Origin: Palsa-147 sp036513895
Lineage (GTDB): Bacteria; Acidobacteriota; Terriglobia; Acidiferrales; UBA7541
NCBI GenBank assembly: GCA_036513895.1
Contig: DATBYF010000046.1
Location: 1-64,000 of the forward strand
Direction of reading: 5' to 3'
Length of the DNA stretch: 64,000 bases
This document shows, one piece after another, positions 25,877 to 35,195 of this stretch. The notes beneath the pieces are model-generated. The model was not told the origin of the DNA, made no database searches, and saw only the letters and a list, made by a program, of their open reading frames with translations. The number at the start of each line of letters is the position of its first letter. Position 1 is the first letter of the stretch. Made by a program: the position numbers and the translations under genes.

Positions 25877-28372
25877 TTATGGAGCGGGTACGTTAATCAC
25901 TGTATTAACCATGGTCACTGACGCATTGAGTGCCAGCGCTCGACCATTGAGCGTAGTTACCGCGGAATTGCCCGCGGTTGAGAACGTGACTCCCGCCGAC
26001 GCGATGATGGTGCCCACCATCGTGCCGCCCCCCGCCGCGTTGATTGTTGCCGCGGTGCCCACGTACCAATACACATTCTTCGCCTGTGCTCCGTTGATCA
26101 GGATGATGTTGCGAGGCGCCGCAGGTCCGCCCACAGTGAGCGAGCTCGCCATCTGGAACACCCAGATAGCATTGACGTCGCCCTGCGCATCCAAAGTCAG
26201 ATCCGAGCCCGTAAGCAGGAACGAGCCGCCCGCGGCTTTGTATATCCCCGGCGTAAGAGTCAATCCGCCAAGTTGGCCGGCTCCTGGATCCATGCCTCCA
26301 GGCCGTGACGCTGGCGAGATATCGTTGTAAGCAGTAAGCGCATCGCTTGCGGCCTGCGTCGCGATCGCGAATGTTGCTGCCGTACCTTCAGAAGGACACG
26401 CAACGGTAGGAGGCGGCGGAGCCGTATAAATCGTCCCGTTCACGATTCCCTTGTTGAGTGGCGTTTCTGTGTAAGTGCACCCCACCCCCGCATCGTGAAA
26501 TCCGGTGACTAAGGTCGAGGCGCCGGTCGTCCCGATATTTCCGTCAATAACAGTGTTAAGGCCTTGATTTGTTATCCCGGCGCCGCCTCCAATCGTTCCA
26601 AACGTCGAAGCGGTTCCGAGCGGCGGTCCCACTGGGCCGGCGGCGCCACCCGTAGTGAAGCTCCAGGGATTCGGCGCGACACCCGCGGCCAGCGCATTTC
26701 CAGCCAAATCTGTCACTGCATTGGTAATCGTTGCCGTATATTCCGTGTTCGCCGCGAGATTCGCTGTCGGCGTAAACGTGGCGATGTCGCTCGCAGGATC
26801 GTACGTAACCGTTCCCGCAACCGCCGCTCCACCAGTCCCGGCCACGGCCAATGTGAACGTCCCGGCAGCGAAGATACTCGCCGGATTCATCGCTTCACTG
26901 AATGTTGCGTTAATCGCCGCGTTCAGCGCCACGCCCGTGGCACCGCTGGCCGGGCTTGTGAGCGTTATCGTAGGCGGCGTAGTATCGGGAGCTGCGCCCG
27001 TCATAAAACTCCACGGATTGGGTACGGCGCCAGCCACCAAAGCATTGCCGGCCAAGTCCGTCGCGGCATTCGTGATAGTCGCCGTGTAGGACGTAGCGGC
27101 TGTAAGAGTCGCTGATGGTGTAAATGTCGCTATCGATCCCGCGTAGGTAACGGTCCCAGGTACTGCCGCGCCACCTAGTCCCGCCACCGCGACGGTAAAG
27201 GTCCCAGGGGCCGTAATCGTCGCCGGATCCATCGCTTCGCTAAATGTCGCGGAGATAATTTGATTGGTGGGCACATCCATCGCCGCTGACGCAGGAACGG
27301 TGAGCACCACCGTCGGCGGTGTCGTATCTGCAGTAAGACCCGTCATGAAACTCCAAGCGTAAGTTCTGGCTAAGGGAATGCCCGCTGCGCTCGTCGCCGC
27401 CGTGCTAATCATCGCCGTATACATCGTGCTGGCTAGCAAATTCGCGGCAGGCGCAAACGTCGCCGTATTCGCGGCTGGCACGTAAGTCACTACTCCGCTC
27501 ACCCCCGCGCCACCCGTGCCGGCCACTGCCACCGTAAATGTCCCAGCGGCTATCACCGTTGCCGCATTCATCGGCACGCTAAACGTCGCGGTAATTTTCT
27601 GATTGATCGGCACATTGGTGGCGGCACTTCCAGGATTCGTTGAGATCACCGTGGGGCTCGGGACGGCCGTGAAGCTCCAAATGAAGCTGGGTATCACTGC
27701 GTTCCCCGCCAAATCTTGCGCTCCGCTCGTAATCGTCGCGGTATAAGTCACGCCAGCCGTGAGAGCGGCGCTTGGCGCAAATGTCGCCGTGTTTCCAGCG
27801 TAACTGACTGTGCCGTTGACCGCGGCTCCGCCAGTTCCCGTCAGCGTGAACGTCGACGCATTGATCGTCGTCGCGTTCATCGGCTCATTGAACGTCGCGG
27901 TGGTGATCTGCGCGAGAGGCACATTCGTCGCGCCGCCAGCCGGATTTGTCGAGATCACCAGAGGCGCCGTCCCCGTCATGAAGCTCCACGAATAATTGCT
28001 GGCCAGCGGCCCGCCGGTGATATCAGTAGCTCCGGTCGTAATCGTCGCCGTAAATAAAGTGTTAGCTGGAAGATCGCTCGTCGGCGTGAATGTCGCCGTG
28101 CCACCGGCGTATGTCACCGTGCCTGCTATCGGGGCCGTACCCGGCCCGGTCACAGTGAAAGTTGTCGCGTTGATCGTCGCAGGAGCCATGGCGTCGCTGA
28201 ACGTGGCGGAGATCGTGGCGGCAACAAGCACATTGATCGCGCCATTCGCGGGCGATGTGGAAACTACAGTGGGCGCAGAGGCCCCCGGCGCTTGTTCTCG
28301 TCCGCATCCTCCCGCAACACCCACCATGAGGAGAGTCAGTATCAATATCGTTCGCAACTTTGTATTGCGCAT
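25877..28372 (-). CDS. Ice-binding-like (DUF3494) lipoprotein with five Ig-like repeats
   Basis: About 831 aa. The N-terminus is a lipoprotein signal (ILILTLLMVGVAGGC, lipobox AGGC). Five tandem Big_5/SbsA-type Ig-like domains of about 105 residues follow, each with a conserved NATFSEAM-like strand and a WSFMTG-like end. The C-terminal 240 residues are a DUF3494 ice-binding-like beta-helix (GNIGTTGASTLVTGFHD, LTPGIYKAAGGSFLLTGSD, VYWYVGTAATI). DUF3494 proteins bind ice in cold-adapted microbes, but many family members in soil bacteria have unproved or adhesive roles. The start at 28372 has GGAG upstream. Confidence 0.88.
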   Translation of the reverse strand: MRNTKLRTILILTLLMVGVAGGCGREQAPGASAPTVVSTSPANGAINVLVAATISATFSDAMAPATINATTFTVTGPGTAPIAGTVTYAGGTATFTPTSDLPANTLFTATITTGATDITGGPLASNYSWSFMTGTAPLVISTNPAGGATNVPLAQITTATFNEPMNATTINASTFTLTGTGGAAVNGTVSYAGNTATFAPSAALTAGVTYTATITSGAQDLAGNAVIPSFIWSFTAVPSPTVISTNPGSAATNVPINQKITATFSVPMNAATVIAAGTFTVAVAGTGGAGVSGVVTYVPAANTATFAPAANLLASTMYTAMISTAATSAAGIPLARTYAWSFMTGLTADTTPPTVVLTVPASAAMDVPTNQIISATFSEAMDPATITAPGTFTVAVAGLGGAAVPGTVTYAGSIATFTPSATLTAATSYTATITNAATDLAGNALVAGAVPNPWSFMTGAAPDTTPPTITLTSPASGATGVALNAAINATFSEAMNPASIFAAGTFTLAVAGTGGAAVAGTVTYDPASDIATFTPTANLAANTEYTATITNAVTDLAGNALAAGVAPNPWSFTTGGAAGPVGPPLGTASTFGTIGGGAGITNQGLNTVIDGNIGTTGASTLVTGFHDAGVGCTYTETPLNKGIVNGTIYTAPPPPTVACPSEGTAATFAIATQAASDALTAYNDISPASRPGGMDPGAGQLGGLTLTPGIYKAAGGSFLLTGSDLTLDAQGDVNAIWVFQMASSLTVGGPAAPRNIILINGAQAKNVYWYVGTAATINAAGGGTMVGTIIASAGVTFSTAGNSAVTTLNGRALALNASVTMVNTVINVPAP

Positions 28373-29091
28373 TAGCTTCTCCGTCATTCATCGGTCAGTT
28401 AAATTGGGTCCCGCCGCTACTCTCATACTCAAAGATATCTAACGTCGATTCTGTGCACTTCCGAACACATCTACTTATCGATTGAGCACATTCGACGATC
28501 ACGCGCGGCTTCTAACGAGGCCACTTTCGGCTGTGACGAAGCTCATGGCCGCGTTTCTCGCGCGGCTATGCGGGCTAATGGATTATGGGGTCCGGTCAAC
28601 TCGATCGCGAATGGTCACTATTGGGAAAATAAGGAATAAGCCCCGCGTATGGCGATTCTGACCATCGTTATCATTACTCGGTACCCGCCAATCAGTTAGC
28701 GGTCAAAGACGATACTTTGTTAGTGATTGCGACGCATCAGCTCTAGTTGCGACACAAGGGCCCTGCGGCTGGATAAGGACTCACGGAGCCTCATACGAGC
28801 CCACAAGCAGCTTTCGAGTATGCGACTGATCAGCATGTGACCGGGATGTCGAAAAGCCGCTATCACTAAAAGAACTGCTTACGAAATTCGGATAACTCGG
28901 CCCGTTTCTCGAGTCTTCCCGGCGAGTGTCTGGAGCACTTGCGAGCTTCCAAGATTGATCGCGCTGGGAAACAGGCGGAGAACAATTAGAGGGAACAGCT
29001 TCGTAGCTAGCCGACGCCAAAACAAAGCCTTATGGTGTACGGCTGTGTGGTCAACGGCCGAATGCTCTCGCCTGATAGATTCGCGCGCCAC
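28373..29091. other. Intergenic region, candidate left edge of the island
   Basis: About 720 bp with no supportable gene between the ice-binding-like gene and the serine recombinase, both minus strand. The ice-binding-like gene promoter must lie at its left end. I saw no copy of the tRNA-Ser 3' end or other obvious attachment duplicate here. Confidence 0.4.
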
Positions 29092-30888
29092 TCAGGCAGC
29101 GACAGGAAGGCTTGGGTCGAGAACGATGGTGATTACGATTCGAGGCAGCGTGTAATGCTGAGCAATTCCCTCCATAGAACTGTTCAGCATTACACCTTCT
29201 TGTTCCCGCAACAGTTCTACGTCGCCGGTGACGTCAAGGACAGTTCCAGCTGGAGTCTGCTTCGGCGTCAACACCAGTTTTTTGATGCGCTTCTGGATTT
29301 CCTGTTTTGCCAGTTCGGGATCGCCGACCAATACTTCGCAGAAATTCTTGCATTCCTTGCGAAGGAACTCTCGTATCTGCTCATTTGTGAAGCTGGGCAA
29401 TTTCGCTGTTGGTTTCGAAGTCAGCAGCCGATCAATTTCTGCTAGCCGGGACTCTACAGTCCTGAGCTGTTCGGCGACAAAAGCTGAGAGGCCGAGCGTC
29501 GCAATCGCCGCGCCCAAACGGTGCCCTTGGGAGGTTAATTCCGAGCGCTCTTTTTCGAGCACCGGACGGTTCACTTCCGCTTCACGAGCGAGCTTCTCCT
29601 CCAATTCAATTCGGGCTTTCAATTGCGCCGCAAATTCCCTGGTACGTTCCTCTTCCAGCCGGCCATCAAGCAGATTGCTCGACAGAGCACTGATAAGCTG
29701 CTGCTCAAGGCGAGTGCGAAGAATTGTCACTTGGTTCGTGCAGGTTTCGCGAAACCGATGATTTGGGCAACCGTACCGGACGTTGGGCGCCTTCCCATTA
29801 ATCACGCTGTAGGCACCGCCGCAGATTCCGCAACACAGCGCGCCGCTGAAGAGGTACTTGCGACTGTGCTCAGTCCGGTTCAACCCGCCCATTCGTGTCG
29901 CATAGTATTTATCACGCCCAAGCCGGTTCACTTCCTGCACCTTTTCCCAAAGCTTTTCCGAAATGATGCGCAATTCCGGAACTTCTCGCCTAATCCATTC
30001 CGATTGAGATCGGTTGCGTTTGGACTTCTTCCGTTCGGCTCGATTGAATGTATTTTTGGTGCGATTCCAGACCCGCCAACCCCGATACAGTTCATTCAAG
30101 GTGATTTGTTTGATGGTGGATGCGTACCAAGCCGGGATGCCCGCCTTATTCGTATTCCGAGGTGGTGCGATTCCCGCCGCCTTTAGGTTTTTGGCAATTC
30201 TGCCGAAGCTGAGTCCCCTAGCACGCATTTCCATAAGTCGCTCGACCACCTCGGCTTGTTCGGGAATGACTTCTTGCTTCACACCTATAAGCGCCGGCTT
30301 GCCGAAGCTGCCTTTGCGTGTCTCATCCGCGATCGGCACATTCTTGTAGCCGTAGCAACTGTTCCCAGATACGTATCCGTTGAGAACACGCCCCTCTTGC
30401 CCCCGATGAATTTTGTGCCCCAAATCTCGGACGAAATCCTCATCACGATAGCCCTTGAAAATGTGCATGATGCGGAAACTCTCGTCCCGAGAATCTAGAC
30501 GGTCACTCACAAAATAGAGGAAAACGTCGTAATGCATGAGCAGGTCGCATTCCCGTAGCACGTCTGGCAGATAGCGACCCAGTCGTGAGGTATCGTCGAT
30601 GAGAATGCAGTCGAAGGGCTTCGGGCGCTGCTTCGCAAGCCGGATCAGGTCAGCTAGGCCGTCTCGTCCAGCCACCGTGCGTCCAGTCATCGCCTCGTCA
30701 AAGCGAATAAACTCATCCAGCACAATCCAACCGTTCCTCTCGGCACCGGCACGACAGTTACGAATCTGGTCTTCGGTTGAAGTATCCCGCTGTGAGTCCG
30801 ACGAGTAGCGGGCGTAAATGGCGCACCGAATCGCAGGTTTCTGTTCGGCGCCTGCGTTCAAATTGGGCAATCTATCCTGCATATTCAT
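29092..30888 (-). CDS. Large serine recombinase
   Basis: 598 aa. N-terminal resolvase domain with catalytic-Ser motif AIYARYSSDSQRD and DDTSRLGR, then a recombinase domain (YGYKNVPIADETRKG, ARGLSFGRIAKNLKAAGI), a zinc ribbon (CCGICGGAYS, YGCPNHRFRETCTN) and a coiled coil (about residues 440-500). This is the plan of phage- or ICE-type large serine integrases, which act with an att pair. The stop is followed by no obvious att site. The 3' end of the coding sequence holds a perfect 12-bp inverted repeat (separate entry). It may mobilise the gene cluster to its right. Confidence 0.92.
   Translation of the reverse strand: MNMQDRLPNLNAGAEQKPAIRCAIYARYSSDSQRDTSTEDQIRNCRAGAERNGWIVLDEFIRFDEAMTGRTVAGRDGLADLIRLAKQRPKPFDCILIDDTSRLGRYLPDVLRECDLLMHYDVFLYFVSDRLDSRDESFRIMHIFKGYRDEDFVRDLGHKIHRGQEGRVLNGYVSGNSCYGYKNVPIADETRKGSFGKPALIGVKQEVIPEQAEVVERLMEMRARGLSFGRIAKNLKAAGIAPPRNTNKAGIPAWYASTIKQITLNELYRGWRVWNRTKNTFNRAERKKSKRNRSQSEWIRREVPELRIISEKLWEKVQEVNRLGRDKYYATRMGGLNRTEHSRKYLFSGALCCGICGGAYSVINGKAPNVRYGCPNHRFRETCTNQVTILRTRLEQQLISALSSNLLDGRLEEERTREFAAQLKARIELEEKLAREAEVNRPVLEKERSELTSQGHRLGAAIATLGLSAFVAEQLRTVESRLAEIDRLLTSKPTAKLPSFTNEQIREFLRKECKNFCEVLVGDPELAKQEIQKRIKKLVLTPKQTPAGTVLDVTGDVELLREQEGVMLNSSMEGIAQHYTLPRIVITIVLDPSLPVAA
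29150..29195. repeat. 12-bp inverted repeat inside the 3' end of the recombinase gene
   Basis: GTGTAATGCTGA at 29150-29161 and TCAGCATTACAC at 29184-29195 are perfect inverted copies with a 22-bp spacer. The arms are translated as part of the recombinase C-terminal tail (HYTLPR region and VMLNSSMEG region). Such a symmetric element in a recombinase gene could be a crossover or binding site. It could equally be a codon-level coincidence. Confidence 0.5.
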
Positions 30889-30988
30889 TCTCGGCGATGT
30901 GTTGAGCGCCGACCCCCTTTAACCAAGGGGTTGGTAGTTGTTTTTTTCCATTCGCTGACATTCAGCGCCGTGGGCCAGCCCGTTCTTT

Positions 30989-31243
30989 TTACTGCCGCCC
31001 GGCATGTTTGCATCTGCTTCTGGACGGATTCGCGACCATGACGATCCCTTCCACTACTAACGGATCGGAAACTGGTGTTTTCCCGGGTTCGGCGTTCGGT
31101 CGCACTCGCAACTCGAATCCTTGCTCACACAGAAACTTTTCCACGAGAAGGGGCACAAGCCATTCGCGTGTGACCGAACGGAGTGCTTCGAGATTGGGCT
31201 CCCCATGCGGCAGCACAAGTTTTGTTTCACGGTTATGCTTCAT
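30989..31243 (-). CDS. Small unknown protein upstream of the recombinase
   Basis: 84 aa starting MKHNRETKLVLPHGEPNLEA, soluble and charged, with a C-terminal basic tail (ANPSRSRCKHAGRQ). AGGAGG lies 5 nt before the ATG, which settles the start even though the frame is open to 31339. It is on the same strand as, and 16 bp after, the 89-aa gene that follows the winged-helix gene, so it is probably cotranscribed with them. Function unknown. Confidence 0.65.
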   Translation of the reverse strand: MKHNRETKLVLPHGEPNLEALRSVTREWLVPLLVEKFLCEQGFELRVRPNAEPGKTPVSDPLVVEGIVMVANPSRSRCKHAGRQ

Positions 31244-31259
31244 GTGATCCTCCTGGCTG

Positions 31260-31529
31260 TTAAAGCCCGAACGCCGGCTCTGACAACGACAACGATTTAA
31301 GAGCCGCGATGATGAATTCCACCTTGTCGAATGGTACAAACACCAACGGCGTCGTCCGAGAGCTCGAGAAGCGGAACTTTTCCATGAGTTCGTTCGTGAA
31401 CTCCTGGCTTTCGATCCAAATGCCGTGCGCCTCTACGCCGTGGAGTTTCACAAGCGACATTCTCTCGGGATCAAGCAGCGGAATTCGCACAATAATGACC
31501 TCCCCGACCATGCTTGCCAGAGTGCGCAT
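31260..31529 (-). CDS. Small unknown protein of the GHKL-ATPase operon
   Basis: 89 aa beginning MRTLASMVGEVIIVRIPLLD, rich in beta-type residues in the first half (VKLHGVEAHGIWIESQEFT) with a C-terminal amphipathic part (VPFDKVEFIIAALKSL). No named family recognised. It starts 22 bp after the winged-helix gene ends. An internal ATG at 31511 is an alternative start. Its steady position in the operon suggests a shared function with the GHKL ATPase genes. Confidence 0.6.
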   Translation of the reverse strand: MRTLASMVGEVIIVRIPLLDPERMSLVKLHGVEAHGIWIESQEFTNELMEKFRFSSSRTTPLVFVPFDKVEFIIAALKSLSLSEPAFGL

Positions 31530-31551
31530 GAAATGCCTGGAGCCCTGCCCG

Positions 31552-32265
31552 CTAAGTCAGCCTGACCTGGAGCGTGGCGAGATCTTTCGCGAATCGCTCC
31601 TTCAACGTCGACTGGAAGTTCATGGCTCGCTCGATGTCCGCGCGGTCAAACAGCCCCTTACCGTGCCGACTCGCGACCTCGTCAACACTTGAGCTGCCCA
31701 GCATGCCGAGGGCTTTTTCCAACGTCCGCTCCACATCGAGTATGCGGGCTCGGATGACTTTGGGAGGCGTTCCCGGCGCGACACCCCAGAAATGGCCGGC
31801 ATCGCGGAAGTGTTTCGGAAAAACCGGATCCTTTATCCATGCGCGAAAAACGGAATGAGACACGATCGCGCCGACGGCTTCCGCCAGCACGCGTTCGGCT
31901 CTGCCGCGGGTATCAGGTTCGGCTCCCACTACCTCGGCTGCCGCGGCGATACCAGCGGGTGTGAGGCGATAGATACGTTCGTGAACGCGCAGTAGTAAGC
32001 CCGACGAAATTAGGCCCGTAGAACCGCTCCCTTGCCGGGCGCCTCTGCTGTCAAGTTCTTTTCGCACCTTATCGCTATCGGGATACTCCTGCTCGTATCC
32101 CCTAAGCCCAAAGGCGAGTCGATCACTCTTCCACGCTGCAACCAGCAAATCCTCAGAAGTAAAGGTTTTTTCGAGATCGCCGCCGGAACAGTCGAGTGCC
32201 GCGAGCATTACCTGCTCACGCAGACTGGCCCGGCGGGAGCCCTTGTCAGTTGTTTTTTCACTCAT
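31552..32265 (-). CDS. Unknown protein with possible winged-helix N-terminus, GHKL operon
   Basis: 237 aa. The N-terminal half (SLREQVMLAALDC, FTSEDLLVAAWKSDRLAFGLRG, GLLLRVHERIYRLTPAGIAAAAEV) has the helix-helix-helix-wing pattern of a winged helix, so DNA binding is likely. The C-terminal half is helical (RARILDVERTLEKALGML) with no recognised motif. Its ATG overlaps the TGA of the GHKL-ATPase gene by 1 nt (32265), so the two are translationally coupled and likely partners. Family unnamed to me; the pairing with a GHKL ATPase is the informative point. Confidence 0.65.
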   Translation of the reverse strand: MSEKTTDKGSRRASLREQVMLAALDCSGGDLEKTFTSEDLLVAAWKSDRLAFGLRGYEQEYPDSDKVRKELDSRGARQGSGSTGLISSGLLLRVHERIYRLTPAGIAAAAEVVGAEPDTRGRAERVLAEAVGAIVSHSVFRAWIKDPVFPKHFRDAGHFWGVAPGTPPKVIRARILDVERTLEKALGMLGSSSVDEVASRHGKGLFDRADIERAMNFQSTLKERFAKDLATLQVRLT

Positions 32266-34628
32266 TACGCTGCCCTCGCCTTAACCGTTGGCTCGGCCTC
32301 TTCTTCCGAGATCGCGCCACTCGCAACGTAGGACTCAAGCTGTTTCCACATCTCGCCGACAATGCGCACACGGTGCCGGTCCATCGCGGCCAAGTGCGCG
32401 GCCCAGAATTCCGGGCGCTGGCTCTCGCCCTTGCGTGAGAATTCCTCTGTCATCCAGACCTGGACCACCATCTCGATTACCTTCTCCGCGTGATATGTGC
32501 GCCAGAGCGACGGTTGGGCACTACGCTGCTGGAACACGAACGCTGCCTCGGGGCTTTGCAAATTGAGCCACCACACGTTGTGGACGTAGTCAGAAGGCTC
32601 CTGCCACAGGGCGGCCTGATCCGGGTCTCCTTCGCGGATTTGCCCGGTGGCCGGGTCTTCGTTGCGTCCGGTCACCAGCAGCTGTGGAAAGCCGCTCGCG
32701 CGCCCTGGCTGTTCCGCGTTGGCGACGACCGAAGCCTCGACTGGAATGCGAGCCCACACGCCTCCGGCGCCGGCACTGATCGCGGTGCGCCCAAGGCGAT
32801 TTCCCGTCACCACACCATAGCGGTCGATCCGAACAATCAACTGGTCTTCGGCATCGTGGATCCAATCGAGCAGCACGTAGGTCGAGCGTTGTCCTTCGTC
32901 GTCGGTTACTTCTGCCACGATTTGCTCCCGGCAGCCAAGTGCAACGTTGAGAGTACGCGGCGTGAGCAAAATGTGATCAACCGACCAAACGCGAGTGGGC
33001 ACGCGCGGACCCTCGATTTTCGTACCCTTGATCCGTGCCCAGATCTCGCAGGTTCCTTTCGCCTGGGCAACAAGTGTATTGCCCTTCGAGAAACTGGCGA
33101 CTTGTTGATCGCTCGTCAGCCACTCGACGGCGGCGCGAACCGGGCGGCCCTTGTGGTCGCAAACGCTCGGATTCAAGATCGCACCGACGCCGACGGTAAT
33201 GCCTTTACCGAGATGCAGACCGCGCTCGGGTTCCTGGTAATCCAACACATCGGGTTCCGTGCCCCAATTCACCGGCCGCGCCCCCTTGCGGACAGCCTTG
33301 CGAGGTCCAGCTCCCTTGCCTTCTCCGTCGCCTCCATTACCGTCACCAAAACTCGGAAGGAACCGGTTCTTGAATTCGTCGAGCTTGCGATTTTCCTTAT
33401 GCACCTCGTCGAGGGATTTGTCGTCTAGTTCCCGACGGCGCCGTGCGTTTATCTCATGTGCGAGCAGCCGGATTTTTTCCATAATGAAACGGTCGAGCGC
33501 TTCAACAAGCGGGCCATCCTTGGGGCGACGCCGACCATGCTCCACATAAGCCGGCTCGAGTGCTGGAAGTTCGACACTTCCATAGACGAATGCAGCGCCG
33601 GGCGTCGCGGGAGCGAGCTCGGATACAAGCTTCGAACCGATCATCTGATGGCGCGTGCGATACACGACCTGCTACCGTGGCCGTAGATTTCGGTACGCAT
33701 TCGGCATGTTTTCGAACGAGGTGTGGAGAACCAACCGTCCCTTCGGCTTCGTTCCTCCCTCCGTGGTCGACACTTCTCGGCCGTTGTCGAGTTCCAGTTG
33801 CTCGGGGATCTCATGCACAACCGGGGAATCGATTCCCGGATAAGGCATGATCAGAGGCAGTTCAAGCTTCTTGCCTTCGTTTAGTACGCGGCCATTATGG
33901 ATCGCGTATACATCGACTTGTTCGAGGCAAAGTGTCGACTGTTCATGCCGCACGACCTTACCAATGAACTCGTCGGCATCAATCTGACCCTTGTACAGGC
34001 CAGAAGGAAGTTCACCCTCAACCAACGTGAAACTCTTGCGCCCTGCAATCGCGGCCCGAAGAGGCTTGGGCAGATTTACGATCGACAACCCAAAGGGCTC
34101 CAAAGCGTGGCGTAGCTCTGCCTCGAAGGAGCTAATCTCCACATCACGGCCTGCTGCCAAGTTCGGCATCCAACCCGGAGTTCCGCGCTCGACGGTCCCG
34201 ACTTCACCGTCAAAGCCCTTACAGTTGCGATGACGATCGCGAATTCCGAGGATGCGCGCCGGTCCAGAGAACAAACGGTACATGTATGCCTTCCCACCGT
34301 TGCCCTGAGTTTCCTCTTCCTGGAGCCCGGAACCGCGATGTGAAGCCGCGGTGTCCTGCCACGTGCTCCAAGCCGACACGTCCTCAAGGGTGGCGCCGCC
34401 CATATCGAGCACGCCAATCCGGGCCGGCTTGCCGTCCCGGGCATCCTGTAGCAGCAGCGCGGCCACGCGGTGGTTCTCCGCTACATTGGCGCGGTCCACT
34501 TGATACTGGCGCCGCACATTTTTCAACCACTCGGCGATCCCGTCGTGGTGCGTTGCGATCCACCGCGTCACTGCCTCTAATGTGCCCTTCTCATGAAAAT
34601 GAATTGGTTCGTTACGTTCAATACTCAT
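32265..34628 (-). pseudogene. GHKL (Hsp90/MutL/MORC-like) ATPase gene interrupted by one amber codon
   Basis: ATG 34628 (AAGGAG 8 nt upstream) opens a GHKL ATPase: N-box region AENHRVAALLLQDA, G1-like GVLDMGGATLED, G2-like QGNGGKAYMYRLF. The frame meets TAG at 33672-33674 and then runs on in the same frame for 464 codons (GSKLVSELAP, VYGSVELPALEPAYVEHGRRRP, a charged helix and three Ig-like beta blocks). TGG to TAG would restore RPRWQVVYR, a natural reading, so a roughly 787-aa ancestor is likely. Alternatively the halves are expressed separately, since GTG 33663-33665 could start the second. MORC/MutL-like GHKL ATPases occur in phage-defence systems, so a defence role is an inference. Confidence 0.65.
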
Positions 34629-34672
34629 CTCGAATTCTCCTTAGATTTGTTTGTCTTACTGCTACACGGACA

Positions 34673-34712
34673 ATTGTATTATAGTGCGTACGATTGTACA
34701 ATAGTACGCACG
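34673..34712 (-). promoter_or_regulatory. Palindromic operator and promoter of the GHKL operon
   Basis: Two tandem 20-bp imperfect repeats (34673-34692 and 34693-34712) start ATTGTA and end GCGTACG or ACGCACG. Overlaid is a 28-bp near-palindrome (34684-34711): arms GTGCGTAC and GTACGCAC around the core ATTGTACAAT, with one mismatched pair. A perfect TATAAT on the minus strand (complement of 34678-34683) sits at its edge, so a bound protein would block the -10 region. The start codon at 34628 is 50 bp downstream. This looks like a dedicated repressor or phage-type switch site; no regulator gene is directly adjacent. Confidence 0.65.
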
Positions 34713-34775
34713 ATTAGTCAAGCATGAGACGAACGGACTAGGAGGATCAAACCGGGATGGGAGAACTACCTGGAT

Positions 34776-34979
34776 CTACTTTGATGGGCGGCTAAAACCG
34801 CACGGACAGCGGCCGGTGCGTGGCGAAAATGTATGCGACCCGTAGCGAGGGCATTTGGGGTATTTTCGCGGGCGCCCACCTGAACGGGGCACTTGTGCCG
34901 ACCTTTCACTCAGCGGCACTTTCGCCCATCTTAGGTGGGCTAACTTCGACGCGTAGATGTTTTTGGCCTTTTTCTTCAT
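34776..34979 (-). CDS. Small basic Cys-containing protein
   Basis: 67 aa, strongly basic (KKKAKNIYASKLAHLRWAKV), with a C-terminal Cys cluster (YPKCPRYGSH and TGRCPCGF) that could hold zinc. This C-x(14)-CPC arrangement resembles small zinc-ribbon-like proteins. It is immediately upstream of the palindromic operator, with the same orientation. It could be the regulator or a fragment of a mobile-element protein. No good ribosome binding site is visible, so confidence is moderate. Confidence 0.5.
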   Translation of the reverse strand: MKKKAKNIYASKLAHLRWAKVPLSERSAQVPRSGGRPRKYPKCPRYGSHTFSPRTGRCPCGFSRPSK

Positions 34980-35195
34980 TTACGAGCTTGATTTTAAACC
35001 GGCGAACGTCAAACCAAGCTCGACTTGAGTCTTCAGTTGCTCATTTGGGTACGCGTGCGCTGGTACACGCGCTTGTGAAGCATTCCGGTGTGCGTTCCGA
35101 TTGCTCACGCAGAGCCTGTGCACCGACCCGGGAACGCCGTCTCCTCGTAATACAGAGCTGCGAATATAAGGACTGCGCCGCAAATGCCATGGAGA
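34980..35195. other. Intergenic or decayed 3' flank of the helicase pseudogene
   Basis: Between the small basic gene and the helicase remnant (both minus strand). A minus-strand frame from about 35300 to 35105 (containing LALEEFLHGARL and GICGAVLIFAALYYEE) looks somewhat protein-like and might be the last, frameshifted part of the helicase gene, but I cannot support it further. Confidence 0.35.
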
